Assembly (NCBI GenBank): GCA_017402995.1 | Contig: JAFQOV010000023.1 | Location: forward strand, 1-64,000 | From: Candidatus Gastranaerophilales bacterium | GTDB taxonomy: Bacteria; Cyanobacteriota; Vampirovibrionia; Gastranaerophilales; Gastranaerophilaceae | Reading direction: 5' to 3' | DNA: 64,000 bases | Shown: piece after piece, positions 34,384-41,140 of the stretch | Layout of the letters: each line of letters starts with the position of its first letter | How positions within the stretch are numbered: position 1 is the first letter of the stretch | Position numbers and translations under genes: made by a program | Notes under the pieces: generated by a model | Database searches by the model: none | What the model saw: the letters and a program-made list of their open reading frames with translations, nothing else | Told to the model about the DNA's origin: nothing

Positions 34384-34905
34384 ATGGCAACAAAAGAATT
34401 CAAAAATGCAAAAATTGAATACTACAAAAAACAATTTGAAAATGCTAAAGTTGCTGTTGTGACTGATTATCGTGGTCTTTCAGTAGAAGAAATCACAGAA
34501 TTAAGACGTGAACTTCAAAAAGCTGACGCTGATTTAACAGTTACAAAAAACACTCTTTGCAAAGTTGCTTCTGAAGGTACAAGCTTTGAATCAATCGCTG
34601 AATTAATGTCTGGACCTACTGCTGTTGCATTTGGCTATGGCGACGAAGTTGCTGCTGCAAAAGTTTTAGCAAAATTCATTAAAGAAAACAAAAAAGGAGA
34701 AATTACAGGTGCTGTATTGGAAGGCAAAGTTCTTTCAGCAGACGAAGCAAAAAAACTTGCTTCTATGCCATCAAAAGAAGAACTTTACGCAAAAATTCTT
34801 GGCTCTATCAATTCTCCAGCAAGCGGCTTAGTTTACTCTATCAATGGAGTTATGGCTGCTCTTACACGCGCTGTTGCTGCAGTTCGTGACCAAAAAACCG
34901 CGTAA
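34384..34905 (+). CDS. rplJ: 50S ribosomal protein L10
   Basis: The 173-residue protein begins MATKEFKNAKIEYYKKQF and shows the L10 pattern AKVAVVTDYRGLSVEEITELR, then GPTAVAFGYGD. L10 anchors L7/L12 dimers to the large subunit stalk. I start at ATG 34384, preceded by AAAGGAGA; an upstream in-frame codon at 34357 overlaps that ribosome site. rplL follows 48 bp later. rplK-rplA and rpoBC are not beside this pair. Confidence 0.93.
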   Translation: MATKEFKNAKIEYYKKQFENAKVAVVTDYRGLSVEEITELRRELQKADADLTVTKNTLCKVASEGTSFESIAELMSGPTAVAFGYGDEVAAAKVLAKFIKENKKGEITGAVLEGKVLSADEAKKLASMPSKEELYAKILGSINSPASGLVYSINGVMAALTRAVAAVRDQKTA

Positions 34906-34953
34906 GCCGGTGCTAATTAGTTATTAGAAAATTATTATGAAAGGTATATTAAA

Positions 34954-35331
34954 ATGAGTAACGTAGAAACTATTTTAGAATCAATTGAAAAATTAACATT
35001 ATTAGAAGCTGCTGAATTAGTAAAAGCTATGGAAGAAAAATTCGGCGTATCTGCTGCTGCTCCTGTTGCAGTTGCTGCTGCTGCACCTGCTGCTGCTGGT
35101 GAAGCTGCTGCTGATGCTCCATCTGAAGTAAGTGTTATCTTAGCTTCAGCTGGCGCTAACAAAATTCCAGTATTAAAACTAGTTCGTGAAATCACTGGCT
35201 TAGGCTTAAAAGAAGCTAAAGATTTAGTTGATGGCGCTCCAAAACCTGTTAAAGAAGGTGTAAAAGTTGAAGAAGCTAACCAAATCAAAGCTCAATTAGA
35301 AGAAGCTGGCGCTACTGTTGAAATCAAATAG
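34954..35331 (+). CDS. rplL: 50S ribosomal protein L7/L12
   Basis: The 125-residue protein has the typical helical N-terminal dimerisation part and an Ala-rich hinge (about 37-55). A C-terminal domain with [19 protein letters not shown] follows. It forms the mobile stalk of the large subunit and recruits translation factors. Its codon use is strongly biased to GCT/GAA/AAA, as expected for high expression. A good terminator follows. Confidence 0.97.
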   Translation: MSNVETILESIEKLTLLEAAELVKAMEEKFGVSAAAPVAVAAAAPAAAGEAAADAPSEVSVILASAGANKIPVLKLVREITGLGLKEAKDLVDGAPKPVKEGVKVEEANQIKAQLEEAGATVEIK

Positions 35332-35352
35332 TTGATTTTACAATCAAGCTTT

Positions 35353-35382
35353 AAATCCCTCGCATTTTGTGAGGGATTTTTT
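35353..35382 (+). terminator. Intrinsic terminator behind rplL
   Basis: AAATCCCTC (35353-35361) pairs with GAGGGATTT (35371-35379) around a 9-nt loop, followed by more T. Confidence 0.85.
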
Positions 35383-35387
35383 ATTGT

Positions 35388-35467
35388 GTCACTGCAAGAA
35401 ACGTAACGACGAAGCAATCTTGTTATGTTCCTCACGAGATTGCCACGGGCTTCGCTCTCGCAATGAC
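35388..35467. repeat. 80-bp palindromic repeat, copy 1
   Basis: The element begins GTCACTGC and ends GCAATGAC, with imperfect inverted ends. The interior reads GTAACGACGAAGCAATCTTG, then CACGAGATTGCCACGGG. The same unit recurs at 35817-35896 and 37933-38015, with partial copies at 35909-35974 and 38022-38052. Comparable repeats with GTCATTGCGAGG ends are scattered in the genomes of several unrelated bacteria. Confidence 0.8.
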
Positions 35468-35515
35468 AAACTTTCTTGCAATGACAATGCAAAGCTTATA
35501 TGGTATTATATGTAA

Positions 35516-35809
35516 ATGAACAAGCTTGCATATGTTTATATTTTATTTAATAAACCTAATGGCGTTCTGTATGTCGGTGTAACATCTGATTTAGTTAAAC
35601 GTGTTTGGGAACATAAAAATAAAATTGCTGAAGGTTTTACTAAAAAATATAACGTCGATAAGCTTGGTTATTATGAAATATATAATAATATTGTAGAGGC
35701 GATTGCAAGAGAAAAACAGATTAAAGCTGGGTCTAGACAAAAGAAGATTGATTTAATAGAGGGATTTAATCCTCAGTGGTGTGATTTGTATTGCAGTATA
35801 TGCGAATAA
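35516..35809 (+). CDS. GIY-YIG nuclease superfamily protein (single-domain)
   Basis: The 97-residue protein is a stand-alone GIY-YIG domain of the UPF0213/YhbQ-like type. The YVYILFNKPNGVLYVGVTSDL segment holds the Y...Y-V-G core, and Arg29 and the later Glu (EAIAREKQIK) match catalytic positions. The wider family cleaves DNA, including repair and mobile endonucleases; the role of these small forms is not settled. It is flanked on both sides by the palindromic repeats of this region (35388-35467 and 35817-35896), which raises the possibility that it moves or spreads with them. Confidence 0.9.
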   Translation: MNKLAYVYILFNKPNGVLYVGVTSDLVKRVWEHKNKIAEGFTKKYNVDKLGYYEIYNNIVEAIAREKQIKAGSRQKKIDLIEGFNPQWCDLYCSICE

Positions 35810-35816
35810 AATAGTT

Positions 35817-35896
35817 GTCATTGCGAGGAGTGAAACGACGAAGCAATCTTGCTATGTTCCTCACGAGATTGCCACGGGCTCCGCCCTCGCAATGAC
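35817..35896. repeat. 80-bp palindromic repeat, copy 2
   Basis: Starts GTCATTGCGAGGAG and ends CCTCGCAATGAC, near-perfect inverted ends of about 12 nt. It begins eight bases after the GIY-YIG stop codon. Confidence 0.85.
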
Positions 35897-35908
35897 ATGC
35901 ACTCTACC

Positions 35909-35974
35909 GTCATTGCGAGCGAAGTTGTAGGGTAGACTTTAGTCTACCGTTTTTCTATCGAGCCTTGCAATGAC
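35909..35974. repeat. Partial/nested palindromic repeat with inserted hairpin, copy 3
   Basis: Begins GTCATTGCGAGC and ends CTTGCAATGAC, but the middle is different. It carries GGTAGAC-TTTA-GTCTACC (35931-35948), a 7-bp stem. The same hairpin block stands next to copy 4 at 37901-37931. It looks like one repeat family inserted into another. Confidence 0.7.
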
Positions 35975-36000
35975 AGTGCACACCCTTGCAACAACATTAC

Positions 36001-36029
36001 TTGCCTTATCCGTAAAAACATGCTACAAT
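36001..36029 (+). promoter_or_regulatory. Predicted promoter of the diversified prepilin gene
   Basis: TTGCCT (36001-36006) and TACAAT (36024-36029) are spaced 17 bp, and the -10 box is extended (TGCTACAAT). The start of transcription would be near 36036. Confidence 0.65.
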
Positions 36030-36078
36030 TTTCCCAAACACAAAAATCCATTTTCTCTCAACTATTAAAGCAGGTAAT

Positions 36079-37674
36079 ATGAAAAAGAAACAAGGAGCTT
36101 TTTCGCTCGTTGAGTTAATGATAAGCCTTATTATCATTTCCGTAGTTTTGAGTGCGCTAATGCCAGTAATCACAAAAAGAGTAGGCGCAAGAGAGATTTA
36201 TCTGGGTGCAGCAACAACACCTGAAGTAGAGTACGAAACAAAAGAAACTGGTTCTGATTTTGCAATAACTTCAGATATGAAAAACATAAAAATTAAAAAT
36301 CTCATCGCAGGCGGTGGTGGTGGCGGAGGTTCATATACCAAAGCGCAATACCAACTTCTAGATGGGACAAATGGCACAACTGCAACCGCCCCAAGTTCGC
36401 AAGCTGATTGTCCAAGCTATACAAAATATGTCAACGGCACTTGCGTTGCCAAATGGAATCTTGGCGACAACGGCGCGACAGAAAGCAATAGAGATGACTT
36501 TCGTCTCGGCTCAGACGCTTTACCAACAACTGTATATTTAAATACATTAACCTTAACTTACGATACATCTCAATCACCATTGACCGTTTACGTTCAAGCA
36601 GCAGGAGTTTCTGGAAGCTGTAACGCAGGTTCTCAAAGTGCTTCAACAACAGATTTTACAACCGGTAACAAACTTTGTTGCTGGAATTCTGGAGTTACAT
36701 CAGGTGGATATGAAACATCATCAGGTACATCAACCTATTCTGGAGGTGAACGCACAGTATGCACTTGGCATGCTGCTGTTGCTTTGTGTGAAAATTGGGC
36801 ACCAGAAGGTACTTCGCGCGGAAATTGGCACTTGCCTACAACATCACAACTTTCTGTTTGGTCTTCTAACCTTGCTACTTTAAATACAAATCAAGGTGCT
36901 GATGGTCTTCAACTTTGTGACTACAACTCAGGTTACGGGGCGGCGCGTTGCAAGGCCCACGCGTCCGCTTGTGTAGGGGCTTACGGTAGCTACTGCTCGC
37001 CGCGCAACGTGTGGTCTAGGAGTGTGTACTCCAGTTCCAGCGCTTACTACCGCTACTTGAATTCTGGTTCGTTCAATCAGAATTACAGTTACCCGTCGTA
37101 CGCCTTTTCAGCCCGTTGTCTTCTGGAATTTAAAACTACTTTATTACTTTCTACTTTTTCAGGCGGGTCCGGTGCGTCATCAGGCAGTTTAACAAATGTT
37201 GAAATAGAAATACCAAGTGCGTGCGAAACAAGTGGAACATGTTCTGTCGTGATACAAAAAGGAAACGGCGGTACTGGCGGAACCAGTGCCAAAGGTACTG
37301 GTTCCGCCTCGGCAGGTTCAAGTGGAAGTAGTTCAATTGTTTATATTAAAAATATTAGCAGTGGAGCAATATATTGGGGAATAAAAATTCTTGGGGCAAA
37401 TGGCGGCGCTGCTGCCACAGACAGTACGAATGGAGAAAATGGAACTGTGGAAGCCCAGAATTGTTCTCAATATAATGTTTCGACGTCTTCGTGGGTCGAT
37501 TTGTCCTGTTCAACTTTGGCAGGGAATTTAGGTGCTGCATATAATTCAGGTACCATAGCAGCCGGAGGTGCTGGTGCGTCAGATGAGCTTGAAAGTGAAG
37601 ATGAAACACCGGCGAATGGAGAAAACGGCCCTATTGGAGACGTTCTTGTGCAATATGATATACCTAAGACTTAA
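36079..37674 (+). CDS. DGR target: prepilin-like protein with C-type-lectin-like variable domain
   Basis: The 531-residue protein begins with a type IV prepilin signal (MKKKQGA then FSLVELMISLIIISVV; cleavage expected before Phe8, with the conserved glutamate at position 5 of the mature chain). A Gly-rich segment follows (about 77-85). Then comes a CLec/DUF1566-like domain (about 220-352), with AAVALCENWAPEG, NWHLPTTSQLSVW and a Cys-rich end. Residues 280-351 are encoded by the variable repeat of a DGR, and 16 codons there differ from the template at adenine positions. The last 180 residues form another Gly/Ser-rich domain. It is probably a minor pilin or pseudopilin displayed on a pilus. VR domains usually lie at the C terminus; here the VR is internal. 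Confidence 0.9.
   Translation: MKKKQGAFSLVELMISLIIISVVLSALMPVITKRVGAREIYLGAATTPEVEYETKETGSDFAITSDMKNIKIKNLIAGGGGGGGSYTKAQYQLLDGTNGTTATAPSSQADCPSYTKYVNGTCVAKWNLGDNGATESNRDDFRLGSDALPTTVYLNTLTLTYDTSQSPLTVYVQAAGVSGSCNAGSQSASTTDFTTGNKLCCWNSGVTSGGYETSSGTSTYSGGERTVCTWHAAVALCENWAPEGTSRGNWHLPTTSQLSVWSSNLATLNTNQGADGLQLCDYNSGYGAARCKAHASACVGAYGSYCSPRNVWSRSVYSSSSAYYRYLNSGSFNQNYSYPSYAFSARCLLEFKTTLLLSTFSGGSGASSGSLTNVEIEIPSACETSGTCSVVIQKGNGGTGGTSAKGTGSASAGSSGSSSIVYIKNISSGAIYWGIKILGANGGAAATDSTNGENGTVEAQNCSQYNVSTSSWVDLSCSTLAGNLGAAYNSGTIAAGGAGASDELESEDETPANGENGPIGDVLVQYDIPKT
36915..37131 (+). repeat. DGR variable repeat (VR)
   Basis: These 217 bp align without gaps to the template at 38239-38455 (constant offset 1324). 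There are 20 mismatches. Nineteen are at positions where the template has A: 36922, 36955, 36956, 36961, 36982, 36985, 36986, 36991, 36998, 36999, 37003, 37004, 37040, 37048, 37054, 37084, 37088, 37090 and 37099. The other is C to G at 36954. The last 32 bp are identical and hold the GC-richer stretch expected of the initiation-of-mutagenic-homing site. Confidence 0.95.
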
Positions 37675-37711
37675 ACCTAATTTTTTATCATATTATTTTT
37701 TGTTTTAGTAT

Positions 37712-37734
37712 AGGGGTGAAAGCCCCTTTTTTTT
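37712..37734 (+). terminator. Intrinsic terminator of the DGR target gene
   Basis: AGGGG (37712-37716) pairs with CCCCT (37723-37727) around TGAAAG, and eight T follow (37727-37734). Confidence 0.7.
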
Positions 37735-37901
37735 GACCCGAGTCAAATGAGCCTAGCCAGACTTGGCTTGGCGAATACAGACGAGGGCAGAAGGATATGG
37801 AAAACTGGGTCGGAATGTTGAATTCTGACCCAGTTTGGAATTGGACTATGGCGACGTGGGACGAAGTCCCCCAGGAGCAGACCCGAGTCAAATGAGCCTA
37901 G
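37735..37901. repeat. Direct repeats flanking a 15-bp hairpin element
   Basis: An identical 22-nt sequence beginning GACCCGAGTC occurs at 37735-37756 and 37880-37901. Between them AAACTGGGTCGGAAT (37802-37816) pairs with ATTCTGACCCAGTTT (37822-37836) around a GTTGA loop, 15 pairs with one G-T. Base composition is much richer in GC than the surroundings. No coding function is apparent. Confidence 0.65.
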
Positions 37902-37932
37902 TTGTAGGGTAGACTTTAGTCTACCGTTTTTC

Positions 37933-38015
37933 GTCATTGCAAGGAGTGTAACGACGAAGCAATCTTGCTATGTTCTTCACGAGATTGCCATGGTTCTTGT
38001 GAGCCTCGCAATGAC
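37933..38015. repeat. Palindromic repeat, copy 4 (with partial copy 5 following)
   Basis: Begins GTCATTGCAAGGAG and ends CCTCGCAATGAC, close in sequence to copies 1 and 2. A 3' half copy follows at 38022-38052. Confidence 0.8.
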
Positions 38016-38061
38016 AAAAACAGATTACCATGGGCTTCGCCCTCGCAATGACAAAATATCA

Positions 38062-38070
38062 TGTTATAAT
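38062..38070 (+). promoter_or_regulatory. Extended -10 promoter for the DGR template RNA
   Basis: TGTTATAAT (38062-38070) is a perfect extended -10 element on the plus strand, with no clear -35 box. It would start a transcript near 38077, about 160 nt before the template repeat. Confidence 0.5.
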
Positions 38071-38238
38071 AAATTTATCTAAAAAATGTTTTTGGGAGTA
38101 TGTGTGTTCAAGGACACATGTAGAGTAAAGACAAAATTCGTGTGCAGGGTAGCTTAAATAATCAAGCTCAAATGCTGCGAAAGCAGATACGGCAAGTTAA
38201 AGAGGATATTAATTTGCTACATATAAACCTTGCAAGAC

Positions 38239-38455
38239 TTGTGACAACAACTCAGGTTACGGGGCGGCGCGTTGCAACAACCACACGTCCGCTTGTGTAG
38301 GGGCTAACAATAGCAACTGCTAACCGAACAACGTGTGGTCTAGGAGTGTGTACTCCAGTTCCAACGCTTACAACCGCAACTTGAATTCTGGTTCGTTCAA
38401 TCAGAATAACAATAACCCGTCGAACGCCTTTTCAGCCCGTTGTCTTCTGGAATTT
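38239..38455 (+). repeat. DGR template repeat (TR)
   Basis: The TR is ungapped with the VR at 36915-37131. Many AAC/AAT codons in the VR frame mark the positions to be mutated. Read in the frame of the target it contains a stop codon, TAA, at 38321-38323, which is TCG in the VR. Its last 24 bp lie inside the 3' end of the reverse transcriptase gene on the other strand. Confidence 0.95.
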
Positions 38456-39637
38456 TGTAACATTTTTCCGCCTTTTTGGCGGTTTTTCAGTTGTTAAAAT
38501 AATTTTTGTATAGTCTTTGTTTGGGTAAACAAAAAGACACCTCACTCTTTCGCAGACTTTTTTTCTTAATGTGTATGTATTTTTACTTTTGAAGAGCCCT
38601 AGGTAGCTATTTATTGTTGCTCTAAACTTAATCAATTCTTCATGTTTAAAGCGGTCGGGGTTTTCTTCCCATTTTTTTATCATATTCATCATTTTATTTA
38701 TTGTTTTTTGACGCGGTAAAACTCTTTTATATTTATTAACTGAGCCAATAAAGTCAAAACCTTTTTCAATTTTATTTATAATTTTCTTTTTGTGATTTAA
38801 TTTTAATTTAAGATTGTTTAATAAAAATTTATTAATCTCGGAATATGCCCAATTTAGATATCCTGCATTTTCGTCAAACAAAATTATGTCGTCTACATAT
38901 CTGCAATAGTATTTGCATTTTAGTTGATGTTTTACAAATTGATCCAGTGGGTTTAAATAAACATTTGAAAAAAATTGACTTGTTAAATTGCCAATAGCCA
39001 GCCCTTTTTTTGATGGTGTATTAAATAAGCTTTTATATTTTGGAAGATAATCATATAACCATGTTGGCGACTTAAGCCGATAGTTTTCTTTTGGATTGTG
39101 ATAAAGTACTTGTTTAATTAAGTTTTGTAGCCATTTTTCAGGGATAAACTTTGCAAGCTCTTGATATAAAATATCTTTATCTATACTATTGAAATAGTTT
39201 TGAATGTCTGCTTTTAGGAAATATGCGGTTTTAGAATAATTGCATGTGACATTTTTGGCAAAGCGCTTTGCGCGCTCAAACCCTTTTGCTGTTCCTCTTT
39301 TTGGGATGCAACTGTATGTATCTTCGATAAAACGTGGTTCAAACCTGTCTTTTATCATGTTGTAAATTAGATGGTGAACAATTCTGTCGCGAAAGGCGCC
39401 TGCCCAGATTTCACGCGGTTTTGGCTCTTTTACAACAAAGCAAATGCTCTGACCGATTTTATATTTTTCATTTGTTAATTCTTCGTATAATCCAAAAAGG
39501 TTTTGTTCAAGATTATATTCAAATTCTTGCGCTTGAAAGGTTGAGCGTTTGTGAATTCGGCAATCACAATATGCTTCATATAATTCATGAAACGTTAAAT
39601 ATCTATGTAAAATGATTTTTGTTTCGTTATTTGTCAT
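38432..39637 (-). CDS. DGR reverse transcriptase
   Basis: The 401-residue protein is a reverse transcriptase of the DGR clade. It copies the template RNA into cDNA with errors opposite adenine. The catalytic aspartates are visible: Asp144 in FLKADIQNYFNSID and Asp249-250 in RYVDD (YVDD at 247-250). The DGR hallmark in motif 4, IGNLTSQ, is at 215-221, where other group II-like enzymes carry QG. The C-terminal thumb is present. The gene overlaps the Avd-like gene upstream by 11 bp. Its last eight codons are antisense to the end of the template repeat, so the protein end KFQKTTG is constrained by the repeat. Confidence 0.95.
   Translation of the reverse strand: MTNNETKIILHRYLTFHELYEAYCDCRIHKRSTFQAQEFEYNLEQNLFGLYEELTNEKYKIGQSICFVVKEPKPREIWAGAFRDRIVHHLIYNMIKDRFEPRFIEDTYSCIPKRGTAKGFERAKRFAKNVTCNYSKTAYFLKADIQNYFNSIDKDILYQELAKFIPEKWLQNLIKQVLYHNPKENYRLKSPTWLYDYLPKYKSLFNTPSKKGLAIGNLTSQFFSNVYLNPLDQFVKHQLKCKYYCRYVDDIILFDENAGYLNWAYSEINKFLLNNLKLKLNHKKKIINKIEKGFDFIGSVNKYKRVLPRQKTINKMMNMIKKWEENPDRFKHEELIKFRATINSYLGLFKSKNTYTLRKKVCERVRCLFVYPNKDYTKIILTTEKPPKRRKNVTKFQKTTG
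38468..38487 (+). terminator. Plus-strand terminator just after the template repeat
   Basis: CCGCC (38468-38472), TTTTT loop, GGCGG (38478-38482) and TTTTT. It lies 13 bp after the template repeat and inside the coding end of the reverse transcriptase on the other strand, where it encodes the PPKRR residues. Confidence 0.65.
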
Positions 39638-39995
39638 GCGTTAAACTTTCGCAATATGAAAGCCAGCCAAACAATTGCTTTTCACAATTTTTTAATAAAA
39701 GTAGAAGAGAGGAGTAATTTTCTTTTGTGATTGCTTGTGTATCAACAGAAATTCGCAAGAGAATAAAAATTGTTTGAATGTATTCAAGAATTTTAGAGAC
39801 ATGTTCCATTCTTTGCTTTAAATTTTTTGCGCTATTTGCTCGATAAACCCCAACGCAAGACTCTAGTGAAAGATTGAAAAGCTTTTCGCCAATTGTGTAT
39901 CTGTGATATTTTTTAAATTTTTTAATTTTTGTGTTTAATTCTATCGTAAACTCGTAAAGAGATTTAAAAATTTGTAGATGATAATATTGTGTCAT
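39627..39995 (-). CDS. avd: Avd-like DGR accessory protein
   Basis: The 122-residue, all-helical protein fits the Avd/S23 four-helix-bundle family. Its members form a positively charged barrel that binds the DGR reverse transcriptase and template RNA. Helices with basic faces (FTIELNTKIKKFKKYHRYT, ANSAKNLKQRMEH) and a C-terminal helix LLLLLKNCEKQLFGWL are visible. It lies upstream of, and overlaps by 11 bp, the reverse transcriptase gene, which is the usual partner arrangement. Assignment rests on length, helical content and context; the sequence is poorly conserved in this family. Confidence 0.8.
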   Translation of the reverse strand: MTQYYHLQIFKSLYEFTIELNTKIKKFKKYHRYTIGEKLFNLSLESCVGVYRANSAKNLKQRMEHVSKILEYIQTIFILLRISVDTQAITKENYSSLLLLLKNCEKQLFGWLSYCESLTHDK

Positions 39996-40015
39996 AAATG
40001 TATTTTATCATATTA

Positions 40016-40044
40016 AAAACCCTTTGCTTTTGCAAAGGGTTTTT
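40016..40044 (-). terminator. Terminator of the dnaG-rpoD operon
   Basis: AAAACCCTTTGC (40016-40027) pairs perfectly with GCAAAGGGTTTT (40032-40043) around TTTT. Read on the minus strand it ends in a T run, just after the rpoD stop codon. Confidence 0.8.
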
Positions 40045-40054
40045 GGATTATAAA

Positions 40055-41119
40055 TTAAACTTCAACATATTCTTTTAAGCGTTTTGAACGATTTGGGTGG
40101 CGAAGTTTTCTTAAAGCTTTTGCTTCAATTTGTCTGATACGTTCACGTGTAACGCCAAACAATTGTCCAACTTCTTCTAGAGTTCTTTGACGACCATCGT
40201 CCATACCAAAACGCAATCTTAATACGTCACGTTCACGAGGGGATAGAGAACCAAGAACTTCTGCCAAGTCTTCTCTTAAAAGTTCGTGTGCAACTGTCTT
40301 AACAGGTGCGTCAGCATCTTTATCTTCAATAAAATCGCCAAGACGAGAATCTTCTTCTTTACCGATTGGTGTTTCTAAAGATAATGGTTCTTGTGCAACT
40401 TTAATGATTTCTCTTAATTTGTTGATAGAAATACCCATTTCTTGTGATAACTCTTCTTCAGAAGGTTTTCTAGCAAGCTCTTGAGCAAGTTTTCTTGTGA
40501 CTTTTTTAAGTTTGTTGATTGTTTCAACCATATGAACAGGAATTCTGATTGTTCTTGCTTGGTCTGCAATCGCACGTGTGATTGCTTGTCTAATCCACCA
40601 AGTAGCATATGTTGAAAATTTGTATCCGCGTTCGTGGTCAAATTTTTCAGCAGCTCTGATTAAACCAAGGTTACCTTCTTGAATTAAGTCCAAAAATAAC
40701 ATGCCGCGACCAACGTATTTTTTAGCAATTGATACAACCAAACGCAAGTTTGCTTGAACAAGTTTTCTTTTTGCAATAGCGCCAGAATTGCCACCAGCAA
40801 CGATTTTACGAGCCAAGTCAATTTCTTCGTCTGCTGTTAAAAGTTTAATTCTGCCGATTTCGCGTAAATACATTCTGACAGGGTCGTCAACAGAAATTCC
40901 GCGAGGAACAGTGATATCGTCTTCTTGAGAATCTTCCTCGTCTTGTTGGTCAAAATATATTGATTGTGTTTCAACCGTATTGACACCTTGAGTTCTCATG
41001 ATGTTAGAAATGTTATCTGTTTCAAGACCAGTGCCTTCGAAGTATTCATCTTCTTCGATTATTTCAGTCTTGTCGATAACGCTTATAACTGAACTATCGG
41101 TGTTTCTTTTTCTACTCAT
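40055..41119 (-). CDS. rpoD: Principal sigma factor (RpoD/SigA)
   Basis: The 354-residue protein has the domains of a primary sigma factor. The acidic N terminus is short. Region 1.2 starts at [16 protein letters not shown] (about residue 79). Region 2 has [28 protein letters not shown] and [19 protein letters not shown]. Region 3 and region 4 ([25 protein letters not shown] then [19 protein letters not shown]) follow. The lack of a long region 1.1 insert and the length near 350 resemble cyanobacterial and Gram-positive SigA. It follows dnaG by 21 bp on the same strand, the classical macromolecular-synthesis arrangement. Confidence 0.96.
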   Translation of the reverse strand: MSRKRNTDSSVISVIDKTEIIEEDEYFEGTGLETDNISNIMRTQGVNTVETQSIYFDQQDEEDSQEDDITVPRGISVDDPVRMYLREIGRIKLLTADEEIDLARKIVAGGNSGAIAKRKLVQANLRLVVSIAKKYVGRGMLFLDLIQEGNLGLIRAAEKFDHERGYKFSTYATWWIRQAITRAIADQARTIRIPVHMVETINKLKKVTRKLAQELARKPSEEELSQEMGISINKLREIIKVAQEPLSLETPIGKEEDSRLGDFIEDKDADAPVKTVAHELLREDLAEVLGSLSPRERDVLRLRFGMDDGRQRTLEEVGQLFGVTRERIRQIEAKALRKLRHPNRSKRLKEYVEV

Positions 41120-41140
41120 TTATATATGTCTCCAATCTGT

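Larger units (their letters stand above)
37675..38431 (+). other. DGR intergenic region: terminator, repeats, template repeat
   Basis: Between the target gene and the reverse transcriptase there is no convincing protein gene. In order it holds the target's terminator, two 22-nt direct repeats that bound a strong hairpin, the TTTA hairpin block and palindromic repeat copies 4 and 5. After these come a -10 box and the template repeat. Confidence 0.75.
38077..38487 (+). ncRNA. Predicted DGR template RNA
   Basis: An RNA of about 410 nt would run from the extended -10 box at 38062 to a terminator at 38468. It contains a small CTGC-GAAA-GCAG hairpin (38175-38186, GNRA-type loop), then the 217-nt template repeat. 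It is on the strand opposite to the reverse transcriptase and overlaps the 3' end of that gene. Both ends are predicted from sequence only. Confidence 0.5.

Noticed and set aside
37688-37937. Two overlapping minus-strand reading frames in the repeat block behind the DGR target
   Set aside because: They repeat GSFDSG-like words only because of the 22-nt direct repeats and hairpin. There is no ribosome site, and no family is recognised.
35388-38052. The cluster of repeats as a CRISPR array
   Set aside because: Copies are long, palindromic, irregularly spaced and in intergenic regions around genes. There are no short uniform spacers and no cas genes.
38172-38300. Short plus-strand reading frame (about 42 codons) running into the template repeat
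   Set aside because: It crosses the TR in a frame other than the target's, has no good ribosome site and is better explained as part of the template RNA.
38239-38455. Template repeat as the decayed 3' end of a second target gene
   Set aside because: It contains an in-frame stop, has no upstream coding frame of the target type, and its differences from the VR are adenine-specific, which fits a template.
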